DNA of 64,000 bases from Streptomyces coeruleorubidus (GCF_028885415.1 NZ_CP118527.1:3224001-3288000); one strand, 5' to 3'; positions 54,087-63,800 are shown, counted from the first letter of the stretch. Numbers and translations are program-made. Notes: generated by a model from the sequence alone, not told the origin.

Positions 54087-54152
54087 AGGCACCCGTAGGA
54101 GCGTCGGGAGGGCCACAGCGCCCCGGAGAGGCCGACCGGCGGACAGCCCGGC

Positions 54153-55223
54153 TCACACCTTCGGCTGTGCGCTCTTCGCCAGGGAGCCGCACAGGGCCGT
54201 GGCGCTGCCCGTGGCGTAGGGGTCCGTGCCGGCGGGGCCGCCTTCCTTGGCCGTCTGGCCGGCCAGCAGGGGGCGCAGGTGGTTCGTGGAGTCCTCGGCG
54301 CAGGAGAGCGGGCCGGCCTGGACGTAGGAGACGACGAGCTGGGCCTGGTGCAGGCGCAGGTCGTCGCGGTCGAAGCGGAAGTGCAGCTCGCGGCGGACGG
54401 TGAACAGGGACGCCTCGGCCTTGTCACCGGCCCCGGCCGGCCGCAGTGCGTACACGAACGTGTGGTCGGCGGTGACCTCGAGCGTCGACGAGTCGGCCTC
54501 GGACGCCTGGAGCGTGCCCTGGACCCGCACCTTGCGGTCGGCCAGCTCGGCGCGGGAGGGGTCGAAGCGGACGAGCCACCCGGTGGGCGCGTGGCGCCCG
54601 TCCGCGGTGGGGCGGGCGAAGCTCTGATCGAACTGGTCCAGCTGGTCGGGGGCCAGCAGGACGCGGACGGCCCGGACCTCACGGCCCGTGAGCACGTCCG
54701 GGTCGAGGGCGGAGCGGACGATGTAGTCCTTGGCCGTGGTCAGGGCGCTGACGACCTGGCTGTCCGAGAAGTGCGCAGTGCGCCGCGAGGCGGGCAGCGG
54801 CACGCCCTCCGCGCCGGTCTTGAACTGTGCGGCGGGGCTGCGCTCGTACAGGTACGCCGTGTCGGCCGTGCCGGGCACCTTGCCCTCGGGGGCCAGCGGG
54901 ATGACGGTCATCCGCAGCGGTTCGGCGGACTCCTGGGCGGCGGGGGTCTGGTAGGGGTGCCGTACACCCATGTAGATCGCGGTGCCGAAGGCGATGGCGA
55001 TCAGCAGGACCAGGACCAGCGCCTGCCGGGACATTCCCCGGCGCAGGGGCGGGGCGCGGCGCACGGCGGGCGCGTGGTCGCTGATGCGCTCCTGGGCGGA
55101 GTACTCCTGGAGGCGGGCAGCCCGGACGAACGACTCGTCGAAGACGACGGATCGGTACTCGTCCTCTCCACCTCCGGGACCGCCCTCGGGTGTCCCCTCA
55201 GGTGGGTCTCCAGGCCCGCCCAT
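54153..55223 (-). CDS. SCO2583-like membrane protein with SVVFDE motif
   Basis: A 356-residue protein. The cytoplasmic N-terminus has EDEYRSVVFDESFVRAARLQ (residues about 20-39), one transmembrane helix (ALVLVLLIAIAFGTAIYMGV) follows at about 67-86, and the rest is an extracytoplasmic domain with two Cys near the end. It resembles what is called the SCO2583 family (from memory), found beside spore-wall genes. It shares the N-terminal motif with the adjacent gene. No enzymatic motif is seen. Confidence 0.8.
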   Translation of the reverse strand: MGGPGDPPEGTPEGGPGGGEDEYRSVVFDESFVRAARLQEYSAQERISDHAPAVRRAPPLRRGMSRQALVLVLLIAIAFGTAIYMGVRHPYQTPAAQESAEPLRMTVIPLAPEGKVPGTADTAYLYERSPAAQFKTGAEGVPLPASRRTAHFSDSQVVSALTTAKDYIVRSALDPDVLTGREVRAVRVLLAPDQLDQFDQSFARPTADGRHAPTGWLVRFDPSRAELADRKVRVQGTLQASEADSSTLEVTADHTFVYALRPAGAGDKAEASLFTVRRELHFRFDRDDLRLHQAQLVVSYVQAGPLSCAEDSTNHLRPLLAGQTAKEGGPAGTDPYATGSATALCGSLAKSAQPKV

Positions 55224-55312
55224 ATCTTCAGGGTAGGTCGCCGGAAGCTCGGGTAAACGCCCTGCTGCACCACAAGTTCTGACAGGTCCTCACCAGGACG
55301 GGCGGGTTCCGG

Positions 55313-55906
55313 TCAGGGGGAGGGCGGGATCACCGAGACGGCCGGCCGGGAGTAGTCCGCGGAAGCGGAGGGAGTCGCCCCGCTGCTCTGTTCCAGCCCG
55401 GTCGAGGTGGGCGCCGGCACGGTGTCCTGGCGGTTGGAGGACGCGCCCCGGTAGACCGCCGTGAAGGCCAGCGCGACCATGCCGATGCCCATCACGAGGG
55501 CGAGCAGCCAGGCGACGGGGCGGTGCCAGCGGACCTGTTTGGAGTACGGCCCCGTGCCGCCGTAGCGGTCCTCGAGGAGGTCGGAGTCGTCCAGCTCGTC
55601 CAGCTCGGGATCATGGCCGAAATCGCCGTGGCCGTCCGGGCCGTACCCGTCGTCGTACCGCTCGCCTCTGGAGTGCGCGCGGCGCGCCTCCGCCTCGGCT
55701 CTCGCCTTGGCGGCGGCCAGGAGGCGCTCCACGGCGGTCGGCTCGTGCACCACGGCCGCGCGTACGAAGGCCTCGTCGAAGACCACGGAGGCGAACTCTT
55801 CGTCCGACACCCCGTGGTCGTGGTCGTCGTCGGGCTCCCGGCCGTCAGGAAACGGCGTGCCCCCCACGTCCTCCGGCACTGTTCCAGAGTAGACCTGGGG
55901 GGTCAT
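55313..55906 (-). CDS. SCO2584-like membrane protein with SVVFDE motif
   Basis: A 197-residue protein with the cytoplasmic motif EEFASVVFDEAFVRAAVVHE (about residues 36-55), a charged helix (ERLLAAAKARAEAEARRAHS), an Asp/Gly-rich stretch, one helix (PVAWLLALVMGIGMVALAF) and a short Ser/Pro-rich outside tail. It resembles the SCO2584 family named for spore-wall biosynthesis (from memory). Same motif as its neighbour, 89 bases downstream. Confidence 0.8.
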   Translation of the reverse strand: MTPQVYSGTVPEDVGGTPFPDGREPDDDHDHGVSDEEFASVVFDEAFVRAAVVHEPTAVERLLAAAKARAEAEARRAHSRGERYDDGYGPDGHGDFGHDPELDELDDSDLLEDRYGGTGPYSKQVRWHRPVAWLLALVMGIGMVALAFTAVYRGASSNRQDTVPAPTSTGLEQSSGATPSASADYSRPAVSVIPPSP

Positions 55907-56038
55907 TTTGGGCAGACGGTATGGAAATTCATCCGCCGGTTGAGACGGCGTTCACAGGGTGCCGAACGGCGCACGCCCGGCCGGTCCGCCCCTGCCGCAC
56001 ACACATGCGCCGCTTTACATACCCACGTGGCAGGCGGC

Positions 56039-57325
56039 TCAGCGCCGCACGTGCCCGTCCCCGGTGACGATGTACTTGGTGCTGGTCAGCTCCGGCAGAC
56101 CCATCGGGCCGCGGGAGTGCAGCTTCTGGGTGGAGATGCCGATCTCCGCGCCGAAGCCGAACTGGCCGCCGTCGGTGAAGCGGGTGGAGGCGTTGACGGC
56201 GACCGTGGTCGAGTCGACCAGCTGGGTGAAGCGGCGGGCGGCCTGCTGGGAGGTCGTGACGATGGCCTCGGTGTGGCCGGAGGTCCACAGCCGGATGTGC
56301 TCGACGGCCTTGTCCAGCGAGTCCACCACGGCCGCGGCGATGTCGTACGACAGGTACTCCGTCTCCCAGTCCTCGGCCGTCGCCTCGACGACCGTGGCCT
56401 TGGAGTCCTTGGCGTAGGCCAGGACGCGCTCGTCGGCGTGCACGGTGACCCCGGCGTCGGCCAGGGCGTCCAGGGCCCGCGGCAGGAACTCGGCGGCGAT
56501 GTCCTGGTGGACCAGGAGGGTCTCGGCGGCGTTGCAGACGCCGACTCGCTGGGCCTTGGAGTTGATCAGGATCTCGACGGCCATGTCGAGGTCGGCCTGG
56601 GCGTCGACGTAGACGTGGCAGTTGCCGGTGCCGGTCTCGATGACCGGGACGACCGACTCCTGGACGACCGTGTTGATCAGGGAGGCGCCGCCGCGCGGGA
56701 TGAGCACGTCGACCAGGCCGCGGGCGCGCATCAGCTCGCGCACGCTGTCGCGGCTCTCGCCGGGCACGAGCTGGACGGCGTCGGCGGGCAGCCCGGCCCC
56801 GCCCACGGCGTCGCGCAGGACGCGCACGAGGGCGGTGTTCGACTGGTACGCCGAGGAGGAGCCGCGCAGCAGGACCGCGTTGCCGGACTTCAGGCAGAGG
56901 GCGGCGGCGTCGACCGTGACGTTCGGCCGGCCCTCGTAGATGATCCCGACGACGCCGAGCGGCACGCGGACCTGGCGCAGGTCGATGCCGTTGGGCAGCG
57001 TGGAGCCGCGCACGACCTCGCCGACCGGGTCGGGCAGCGCGGCGACGTCGCGCACGTCGGAGGCGATGGCGCGGACCCGCTCGGGGGTGAGCGTGAGCCG
57101 GTCGATCATGCCCTCGCTGATGCCGGCCTCGCGGGCCTTGGCGACGTCCTTGGCGTTGGCCTCGACGATCTCGCTCGTGCGGACCTCCAGCGCGTCCGCG
57201 ATGGCGAGCAGCGCGTCGTCCTTGTCGGCCCGCGGCAGCGGCGCGAGGCTCGCGGCGGCGGCCTTGGCGCGGTAGGCGGCCTCGGTGACCGGGGACATGG
57301 AGTCGTACGGCGAAAGCGTGGTCAT
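56039..57325 (-). CDS. proA: Glutamate-5-semialdehyde dehydrogenase
   Basis: A 428-residue ALDH-fold enzyme that reduces glutamyl-5-phosphate with NADPH in proline biosynthesis. The catalytic Cys lies in [12 protein letters not shown], and [17 protein letters not shown] near the C-terminus is the typical ProA motif. The start is MTTLSPYDS; a second ATG (MSPVTEA) ten codons later is possible and no Shine-Dalgarno decides. proB lies 690 bases upstream, with one small conserved gene between. Confidence 0.96.
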   Translation of the reverse strand: MTTLSPYDSMSPVTEAAYRAKAAAASLAPLPRADKDDALLAIADALEVRTSEIVEANAKDVAKAREAGISEGMIDRLTLTPERVRAIASDVRDVAALPDPVGEVVRGSTLPNGIDLRQVRVPLGVVGIIYEGRPNVTVDAAALCLKSGNAVLLRGSSSAYQSNTALVRVLRDAVGGAGLPADAVQLVPGESRDSVRELMRARGLVDVLIPRGGASLINTVVQESVVPVIETGTGNCHVYVDAQADLDMAVEILINSKAQRVGVCNAAETLLVHQDIAAEFLPRALDALADAGVTVHADERVLAYAKDSKATVVEATAEDWETEYLSYDIAAAVVDSLDKAVEHIRLWTSGHTEAIVTTSQQAARRFTQLVDSTTVAVNASTRFTDGGQFGFGAEIGISTQKLHSRGPMGLPELTSTKYIVTGDGHVRR

Positions 57326-57421
57326 GAGGGAAGCGTAGTGTGCCGGGCCGGACCGTTCACCGCTCGTTCCACACCCCGAGACGCTTGCCGAGACACTTCC
57401 CGAGACAGCTGCCGGACCGGG

Positions 57422-57889
57422 TCAAAACGGATGGACTCCGACCGGTGACGCCGGCGGCGGCCCGTAGCCCTCGGCGATGCGCTGGTGGTAGGTCGCGCGG
57501 TCGATGACCTCCAGGCCGACGATCTCCCAGGGCGGCAGCCCGGCGGTCTGCCGGTGCTCGCCCCACAGGCGCAGGGCGACGGCGGCCGCGTCGTGCAGGT
57601 CGCGCGCCTCCTCCCAGTAGCGGATCTCCGCGTGGTCGACCGCGTACCGGCTGGTCAGGAGGAAGGGGTGGTCGTGGGCGAGCTGCTCCAGGGCGCGCCG
57701 CACCTCGGGCAGCGGGGCCTCCTTGCCGGAGACGCTGAGGGTGACGTGCCACAGGCGCGGGGTGTCCGCGGGTTCCTCGCCCTCGTACCGGTCGCCGGCC
57801 GCCACGCTCGTCAGGGCCCGCTCCTCACCGGCCGCGCGGGAGCCGGCACCGCCACGGGACGTCGTGGCCCCAGAGCGCACTCGTCTCAC
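57422..57889 (-). CDS. 155-residue conserved hypothetical protein between proA and proB
   Basis: A small soluble protein with a disordered Arg/Gly-rich N-terminus (MRRVRSGATTSRGGAGSRAA) and a compact domain from about residue 46 (PRLWHVTLSVSGKEAPLPEV, HAEIRYWEEARDLHDAAAVA). The GTG start has an excellent AAAGGAGG five bases before. Function unknown; linkage with proline genes suggests co-expression only. Confidence 0.75.
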   Translation of the reverse strand: MRRVRSGATTSRGGAGSRAAGEERALTSVAAGDRYEGEEPADTPRLWHVTLSVSGKEAPLPEVRRALEQLAHDHPFLLTSRYAVDHAEIRYWEEARDLHDAAAVALRLWGEHRQTAGLPPWEIVGLEVIDRATYHQRIAEGYGPPPASPVGVHPF

Positions 57890-57980
57890 GACGGCCTCCT
57901 TTGCACAGTGGCGCTGCTGCGGAATATGTCCCCGAGACAAAGTTGAGCAGGCCGCAGGAGATCGCGTGGCGGTTTTGCGG

Positions 57981-58006
57981 AACGTCCACCACCGGGGGCG
58001 GACGTT
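57981..58006 (-). terminator. Possible proB terminator
   Basis: Arms AACGTCC / GGACGTT, 8 bases past the proB stop, with a 12-base loop. No U-run; modest. Confidence 0.35.
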
Positions 58007-58014
58007 TCGACACA

Positions 58015-59142
58015 TTACGGGTGCAGGAGCACCAGGTCGTCCCTGTGTACGACCTCGCGTTCGTACGCGGGTCCGAGTTCCCGAGCCAGTTCGCGGGTGG
58101 AGCGGCCGATCAGCCGGGGGATCTCCTTGGCGTCGAAGCTGACGAGCCCGCGGGCCACGGCCCGACCCGTGGCGTCCCGCAGCTCGACCGGGTCGCCGGC
58201 GCTGAATTCGCCCTCGACGGCGGCGATCCCGGCCGGCAGCAGCGACTTGCGGCGCTCCACGACGGCCTGCACGGCACCGTCGTCCAGGGTGAGGGCGCCC
58301 TGCGGGGTGGAGGCGTGCTGGAGCCACAGCAGCCGGTCGGCGGAGCGCTTGCCGGTGGGGTGGAAGTAGGTGCCGGTGTCCTGGCCGGACAGGGCGTCGG
58401 CCGCGTGGACGGCGCTGGTGAGCACGACGGGCACGCCGGCGGCGGCCGCGATCCGGGCGGCCTCGACCTTGGTGACCATGCCGCCGGTGCCGACGCCGGC
58501 CTTGCCCGCGCTGCCGATCTGGACGCCCGCGAGGTCGGACGGGTCGCGCACCTCGGCGATGCGGGAGGTGCCGGGCTTGCCGGGGTCGCCGTCGTAGACG
58601 CCGTCCACGTCGGACAGCAGCACCAGCAGGTCGGCGCGGGCGAGGTGGGCGACGAGGGCGGCGAGACGGTCGTTGTCGCCGAAGCGGATCTCGTCCGTGG
58701 CGACGGTGTCGTTCTCGTTGACGATCGGGAAGGCGCCCATCGCGAGCAGCTTGTCGAGGGTGCGGGAGGCGTTGCGGTGGTGGGCGCGGCGGCTCATGTC
58801 GTCGGAGGTCAGCAGGACCTGGCCGACGCGGACGCCGTAGCGGGCGAAGGAGGCGGTGTAGCGGGCGACCAGCAGGCCCTGGCCGACGCTGGCGGCGGCC
58901 TGCTGCCGGGCGAGGTCCTTGGGGCGGCGGCGCAGGCCCAGCGGGGCGAGACCGGCGGCGATGGCTCCGGAGGAGACCAGGACGATCTCGCGCTCACCGC
59001 CGCTGCGGACCTTGGCGAGCACGTCGACCAGCGCGTCCACGCGGTCGGCGTCCAGGCCGCCCGACGCGGTCGTCAGCGAGGAGGACCCGACCTTGACGAC
59101 GATCCTGCGGGCCTCGCCCACGGCCTGCCTTGCCCCTGCCAC
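58015..59142 (-). CDS. proB: Glutamate 5-kinase
   Basis: A 375-residue ProB: amino-acid kinase domain (VVKVGSSSLTT near the N-terminus, then VNENDTVATDEIRFGDND and GTGGMVTKVEAARIA) plus a C-terminal PUA domain, where PUA is known to modulate proline feedback. It phosphorylates glutamate in proline synthesis, with proA downstream. The long repeat-rich region upstream is its promoter zone. Length is normal. Confidence 0.96.
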   Translation of the reverse strand: MAGARQAVGEARRIVVKVGSSSLTTASGGLDADRVDALVDVLAKVRSGGEREIVLVSSGAIAAGLAPLGLRRRPKDLARQQAAASVGQGLLVARYTASFARYGVRVGQVLLTSDDMSRRAHHRNASRTLDKLLAMGAFPIVNENDTVATDEIRFGDNDRLAALVAHLARADLLVLLSDVDGVYDGDPGKPGTSRIAEVRDPSDLAGVQIGSAGKAGVGTGGMVTKVEAARIAAAAGVPVVLTSAVHAADALSGQDTGTYFHPTGKRSADRLLWLQHASTPQGALTLDDGAVQAVVERRKSLLPAGIAAVEGEFSAGDPVELRDATGRAVARGLVSFDAKEIPRLIGRSTRELARELGPAYEREVVHRDDLVLLHP

Positions 59143-60241
59143 GTCGCCGTCCGTCCCCTCGCGTCGATTCGGTCGCTCACCTGGAAATCTACGGGACGGG
59201 CGGACGGGACGCGGCGCCGGTCCACGCTACGGACGGTACGACTCGCGTCACGGCACGGTGGCCGCCCTCCCGCTCCGCGGAGAGGCGCGTGCGAGGCCGA
59301 CCGTGCGGGCTCTCCCGGGCACGGTGTGCCCCTGGGCGTGCCCGCGACGCCCCCAGGCAGGTTCACACCGGGCACGCGGCCCCGGCCACCCCGCAGGCCG
59401 CCACCGGGCACGCGGCCCCGGCCCCATCCCGCAAACCGCCACCTCATACAGCCCGTGGCCCGCCCGCAACCGGCTACGTACGACGCTTGCCCGACCCGCC
59501 TGCCACGCCCGCAGGCGCCACCGGGCAACGACTCCGACCCACCCCGCGGGCCGCCACCAGGCACGCGACCCGGCCCTCGCCCAGCCCGCAGCGGGCCACG
59601 GCCCCCGCTCCCCCGACCCGCCTGCCACTCCACCACGCAGGCAGCCACCGGCCCCGCCCTCGACGGCCCCAGGCGGTTCACCACCGGCCCACGCCCCGAC
59701 GCCCCCACACAGGTTCGCCACCGGCCACGCGGCCCCGGCCCACCCGCGCCGCACCGCGCAGACCGCCACCGGCCACGCGGCCCCGGCCCACCCGCGCCGC
59801 ACCGCGCAGACCGCCACCGGCCACGCGGCCCCGGCCCACCCGCGACGCACCGCGCACGGAACGTCCCCGACCGGCCTGCCACGCCCTGCATGCGCCGCTG
59901 GGCACACGGCCCACCCCCCACTCCACAGGGCCGCCACCGGACACACGACCCCGACCCGCCCCGCAGCGGGCCACGCCCCCCACTCCCCCGACCCGCCTGC
60001 CACGCCACCCCGCAGGCCGCCACCCGACCGCGACCTCGCCCTCGGCCGCCCCCGGCGCACCACGCACGCCACTCCCCGGCCCACCCACAGCCCCACACCA
60101 CACCCCCCTCCCGACCCGCCACCCACACCCCCGCGGCACGCCGCCCACGCCGCCCCGGACACGCGCGTGTCGTCGGGAGGTCGCCGCGCGTTAACCCGGG
60201 CGGCCGACCTCCGCCGACCCGACGCCCCTGGAGTGACCGCA
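59143..60241. repeat. 1.1-kb GC-rich degenerate repeat region
   Basis: No credible gene: frames stay open only because of extreme GC and the predicted proteins are simple Arg/Pro/Ala/His or Gly/Arg strings. Two repeat classes are visible: GCCACCGGCCACGCGGCC-type units, and CCGACCCGCCTGCCACGC-type units near 59487, 59616, 59868 and 59990 whose CCTGC/GCAGG can pair. It separates the divergent proB and polymerase genes and must hold both promoters; I cannot identify them. Confidence 0.75.
59717..59856. repeat. 48-bp tandem repeat, about three units
   Basis: Units begin at 59717, 59765 and 59813, the last diverging near its end (CGCGACGCACC against CGCGCCGCACC). Unit spacing is exact, and 48 bases equal 16 codons, but the surrounding frame is not gene-like. 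Confidence 0.92.
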
Positions 60242-62299
60242 GTGCCCCTACCTCTCCCCCGTCCACCGGCCCTGCTGAAGGGGCTGGTCACCATCGTCCT
60301 GGCCGCCGCGTTCGCCGCTCAGGCGGTCGCGGCGCTACTGCCCCACGTGCCGCTGCTGCTCGCCGCGACCGCCGTCTCCCTGGCCACCGAGGGTGCCCTG
60401 TACCGGTGGCAGCGCGGCGTGCTGTCGCTGTTCGCCAAGTCGCACGCGGACATCACGGTGCGGCACGTCCTGCGGGACCTGCTGCTGATCGTCGGCCTGC
60501 TGCGGCTCGGCGAGCAGGACCGGGAGACCGTGTACGCCCCGCTCGTGGCCGGACTGCTCGCCTTCTACGTGCTGCACTGCGCGATCCAGGCGATCTCCAT
60601 GCTGGTACGCCGGACCCGCACCCTGCCGGTGGTGACCCGGAACATCGACGCCTCGGCGCTGCGGCTGTCCAAGGCCCCGTCCGCGCTGCTGCGCCGCCCC
60701 GGCCACCGGCTGCTGGTGTTCGGCCTGCCGGCGACGGCCGGGCTGCTGGCCGCCGCGCCGGGCGACGAGCCGGTGTACGCGGCCGCGGGCATCGCGCTCT
60801 CCCTCGGGCTCGCGCTGACCGGCCTCGGCGCCCTGCTCGTCCGGCTGCTGCCGGGACGCCGCCCGGCAGGCGAGCAGGAGGTGCTCGACTGGTTCGACGC
60901 GTGGCTGGCCGAGTACCGGCCGACCGTGGGCCTGTACTTCTCCGGCGGTGCCTCCTCGGCCTACCAGGCGAACATGTGGCTGGAGCCGCTCGCCGAGATC
61001 GACGGGAAGCCGGTCATCGTGCTGCGCGAGCGGTTCATGGTGCAGAAGATCGCGGCGACGGACATCCCGATCGTCTGCCTGCCGAAGGTGTCCACGCTGA
61101 TGCGTCTTGAGCACTCCACGCTCCAGGTGCTCATCCACCCCTCGAACTCCGGCAAGACCTCCCAGGTGCTGCGCATCCCCACGATCAGGCACACCTTCGT
61201 CAACCACGGCGAGAGCGACAAGCTGTCCTCCTGCAACCCGTACGCGAAGGCGTACGACGAGGTGTGGGTGGCCGGGCCCGCCGCGCGCGAGCGGTACGCG
61301 CTTGCCGAGGTGGGCGTCGAGGACAAGGACGTGGTGGAGACGGGCCGCCCGCAACTGGACGCCGTACGGCCCTACGCGGGCCCGCCGACGGGGACGTACA
61401 CGACCGTCCTGTACGCGCCGACCTGGGAGGGCTGGGACGGCAACCCCGGCAACACGTCGTTGATCGCGGCAGGCGAGAACCTGGTGCGGGCGCTGCTCGC
61501 GGACCCGGGCGTGCGGCTGCTGTACAAGCCGCATCCGCTGACGGGATCGGTGGACCCGCGCGCGGGCGCGGCCGATCTGCGCATCCGGGAGCTGATCCGG
61601 GCGGCCAACCGGGAGCGGACGGGGCCGCGTCGCCCCACGACCGGTGCCGAACTCGCCCGCCTGACCGAGGAACTGGACCGGCTCACCACGGCCGTCTTCC
61701 GGCCCGGGGCCGACACGGTGGAGCGGATGCGGGTGCAGTCGGCGCCTGAGCCGGGCCGGGCCGAGGCGGTGGCACGGGCGACGGCGGCCTGGGAGGAGGC
61801 GTACTGGGCCTCGCTGCCGGAGGGCGAGCACCAGGTCATCACGGACGCCCGGCCCGCGCTGTACTCCTGCTTCGACGTGGCCGACCTGCTGATCAGTGAC
61901 GTGTCGAGCGTGATCAGCGACTTCCTGGCGAGCGAGAAGCCGTACGCGGTGGCGAACACCAGCGGGCTGCCCGAGGAGGCCTTCCGTGCGGCGTTCCCGA
62001 CGGTGGCGGCGGCGACCGTGCTGACGCCGGACGCGGCCGGGGTGCCGGGCCTGCTGGAGACGGTCCGGCACCCGGAGAAGGACGAGTTGGCAAAGGCACG
62101 CGCCGCGTTGAAGCTGCGCCTGCTGGGCCCGGCCGATCCGCCGTCGCAGGAGCGCTTCAACGCGGCCGTACGGGCCCTGTGCGCCGAGGCCCGGGCCCAC
62201 CGGGCACGGGTGGCGGAGCGCCTGACGGCGGAACTGCCCGGCCAGCGCACGGAGTCGGCGAGCGACGGGGCGGGCCTGCCGACGGCCGCACCGCGCTAG
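60242..62299 (+). CDS. CDP-glycerol glycerophosphotransferase-like polymerase
   Basis: A 685-residue membrane-associated enzyme. Several hydrophobic helices (about residues 10-205) precede a Glyphos_transf (teichoic acid polymerase-like) domain with HTFVNHGESDKLSS, VLYAPTWEGW, YKPHPLTG and DVSSVISDFLASEKPYA, the usual motif set. It should build a phosphodiester-linked glycopolymer, with a polydiglycosylphosphate of the spore wall as a candidate by comparison with the S. coelicolor PdsA region (from memory). The GTG at 60242 follows GGAG. A continuous frame further upstream through the repeat region is rejected. Confidence 0.86.
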   Translation: MPLPLPRPPALLKGLVTIVLAAAFAAQAVAALLPHVPLLLAATAVSLATEGALYRWQRGVLSLFAKSHADITVRHVLRDLLLIVGLLRLGEQDRETVYAPLVAGLLAFYVLHCAIQAISMLVRRTRTLPVVTRNIDASALRLSKAPSALLRRPGHRLLVFGLPATAGLLAAAPGDEPVYAAAGIALSLGLALTGLGALLVRLLPGRRPAGEQEVLDWFDAWLAEYRPTVGLYFSGGASSAYQANMWLEPLAEIDGKPVIVLRERFMVQKIAATDIPIVCLPKVSTLMRLEHSTLQVLIHPSNSGKTSQVLRIPTIRHTFVNHGESDKLSSCNPYAKAYDEVWVAGPAARERYALAEVGVEDKDVVETGRPQLDAVRPYAGPPTGTYTTVLYAPTWEGWDGNPGNTSLIAAGENLVRALLADPGVRLLYKPHPLTGSVDPRAGAADLRIRELIRAANRERTGPRRPTTGAELARLTEELDRLTTAVFRPGADTVERMRVQSAPEPGRAEAVARATAAWEEAYWASLPEGEHQVITDARPALYSCFDVADLLISDVSSVISDFLASEKPYAVANTSGLPEEAFRAAFPTVAAATVLTPDAAGVPGLLETVRHPEKDELAKARAALKLRLLGPADPPSQERFNAAVRALCAEARAHRARVAERLTAELPGQRTESASDGAGLPTAAPR

Positions 62300-62387
62300 C
62301 GGACAGGACGACGAACCAACCGAGGAAACAACCGACGAACCAACCGCGGGGCCGTGGGCGATCGACCCACCGGCCCCGCGCCCGCGT

Positions 62388-63596
62388 TCACGCTGCCTGC
62401 CGCACCTCGCGCGATGTCAGCACCCGCCGCGCCTTGCGTACCGCTCGGCGTACGAACGTGTCGACGCCGCCCTCGCGGTAGCCCGGGAAGGCCCGGGCCT
62501 CGCGCGGCTCGGCGAGGTACACCGAGTCGGGGATGCCCGCGGCGCGGTCGCGGAAGTGCGGATAGGCCAGGTAGACGCGGCGGCCCTTCTTCTCCAGGAG
62601 GGCCGCCGCCTGCTTCTTGGCCTTGACGAACTTCACGACGTCCAGCAGCAGTTCGGGACGCTGCTCGGCTACCAGGTGCAGCCGCAGCCGCTCGTGGACC
62701 TTGAGGCGCTGGGCGACGCCCTCCGTCCAGTACGCGTCCATCAGCGGCTTGGCCAGCTCGAACTTGTGCCGGCGTATCTCCTCGCTGTCCGTCAGGTACT
62801 TCGGCCCGAACTGCGGCAGCAGCGTGACGAGGAACGGCCGGACCATCAGCTGGTCGCGCCGGCCGCTCGCGGGGACGAGCTCGGCGATGAGGTTCATCAG
62901 GGCCCGGGCGGAGTCGAAGCGCAGCGTGTAACTGCCGCTCTTGGTCACGTGCTTGCCGTCGTCCCGGCCGACCAGGTAGTAGCAGGTGTGGTCGGCGACC
63001 ACGGAGACGCCGTCCGCCCGCAGGTACGCCTCCATCGTGAACAGCGCGTCCTCGCCGGTGAACAGCGACTCGTCGAACCGCATGCCGTGCCGGTCGAGCA
63101 GCTCGCGGCGGAACAGCTTCTGCGCGCTGAGCGTGAACTTGATGTTGGACGAGAAGACGTCCGTCCGCTCCACCGTCTTGCCCCACATGGACTTCGGCGC
63201 CGAGCGGTTGACGCCCTCGACCTTGCCGAGGACGACGTCCGTCCCGGCCCGGTCGGCCATGTCGACCATCCGCTCCAGGGCCTCCGGGCCCAGCCGGTCG
63301 TCTGCGTCGAGGAAGAAGACGTAACGCCCGGTCGCCTTGCCCAGACCGACGTTGCGCGGGCCGCTGGGGCCGCCGGAGTTCTCCTGCCGGATCACCAGGA
63401 CGTGCATGGGAGCGCGCTCGGCGAACTCCTCCAGGTACTCCCCCGTACCATCCGTCGATCCGTCGTCCACCGCGATGACCTCGATGCGCTCCGGATCGAT
63501 GGTCTGTGCCTCGACGGACGAGAGGCACTCGATCAGATATGGCATCGCTTCGTACGCCCCGATGATCACGCTCACATCAGGCTGCGCAACGGACAC
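62388..63596 (-). CDS. Family 2 glycosyltransferase
   Basis: A 402-residue GT-A glycosyltransferase. VSVIIGAYEAMPYLIECLSS opens the nucleotide-binding fold, AVDDGSTDGT gives the UDP-binding Asp, FLDADDRLGPEAL the DxD metal site, and FTGEDALFTMEAYLRADG the catalytic-base region. The C-terminal ~150 residues are helical and may bind membrane or partner. The GTG start follows GGGGGAAA. It is convergent with the polymerase-like gene; both probably serve the same envelope glycopolymer. Confidence 0.9.
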   Translation of the reverse strand: MSVAQPDVSVIIGAYEAMPYLIECLSSVEAQTIDPERIEVIAVDDGSTDGTGEYLEEFAERAPMHVLVIRQENSGGPSGPRNVGLGKATGRYVFFLDADDRLGPEALERMVDMADRAGTDVVLGKVEGVNRSAPKSMWGKTVERTDVFSSNIKFTLSAQKLFRRELLDRHGMRFDESLFTGEDALFTMEAYLRADGVSVVADHTCYYLVGRDDGKHVTKSGSYTLRFDSARALMNLIAELVPASGRRDQLMVRPFLVTLLPQFGPKYLTDSEEIRRHKFELAKPLMDAYWTEGVAQRLKVHERLRLHLVAEQRPELLLDVVKFVKAKKQAAALLEKKGRRVYLAYPHFRDRAAGIPDSVYLAEPREARAFPGYREGGVDTFVRRAVRKARRVLTSREVRQAA

Positions 63597-63650
63597 GTTT
63601 CCCCCTAGTCAATGGGATATTCCCCCCGTATCGCCTCATTCGCTACTTGG

Positions 63651-63678
63651 TAGACGAGTGATCGGGACAAGCGGTTGC
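63651..63678 (-). promoter_or_regulatory. Possible ECF-sigma promoter of the GT2 gene
   Basis: GCAACC, 16 bases, CGTCTA on the minus strand, about 55 bases upstream of the GTG. The AAC and CGTC elements with 16-17 spacing fit sigma-E-type cell-envelope-stress promoters; no experimental support. Confidence 0.35.
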
Positions 63679-63740
63679 CTCAAACACACGTATTAGTGAG
63701 TCACCTCACATGGTGAACCGACAGGAAGCGGGAACGAGAA

Positions 63741-63782
63741 AGAGTTCGGCCCCCGAGGAACGCTCCTCGGGGGCCGAACTCT
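63741..63782 (-). terminator. Strong terminator of the right-edge gene
   Basis: A perfect 19-base stem (AGAGTTCGGCCCCCGAGGA and complement) with an ACGC loop, 18 bases past the TGA of the partial gene. Confidence 0.88.
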
Positions 63783-63800
63783 GAAGCGGGCGGCGGCGGT

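Noticed and set aside
57981..58006. Regulatory riboswitch between proB and the next gene
   Set aside because: Only a simple weak hairpin is present; no conserved aptamer elements are recognisable.
59717..59856. CRISPR array
   Set aside because: Units are contiguous 48-base tandems without distinct spacers and no cas genes are nearby.
58919..60241. 5' extension of the glycerophosphotransferase frame through the repeat region and into proB
   Set aside because: It overlaps proB on the opposite strand and is low-complexity; a GTG with GGAG at 60242 gives a proper start right before the first helices.
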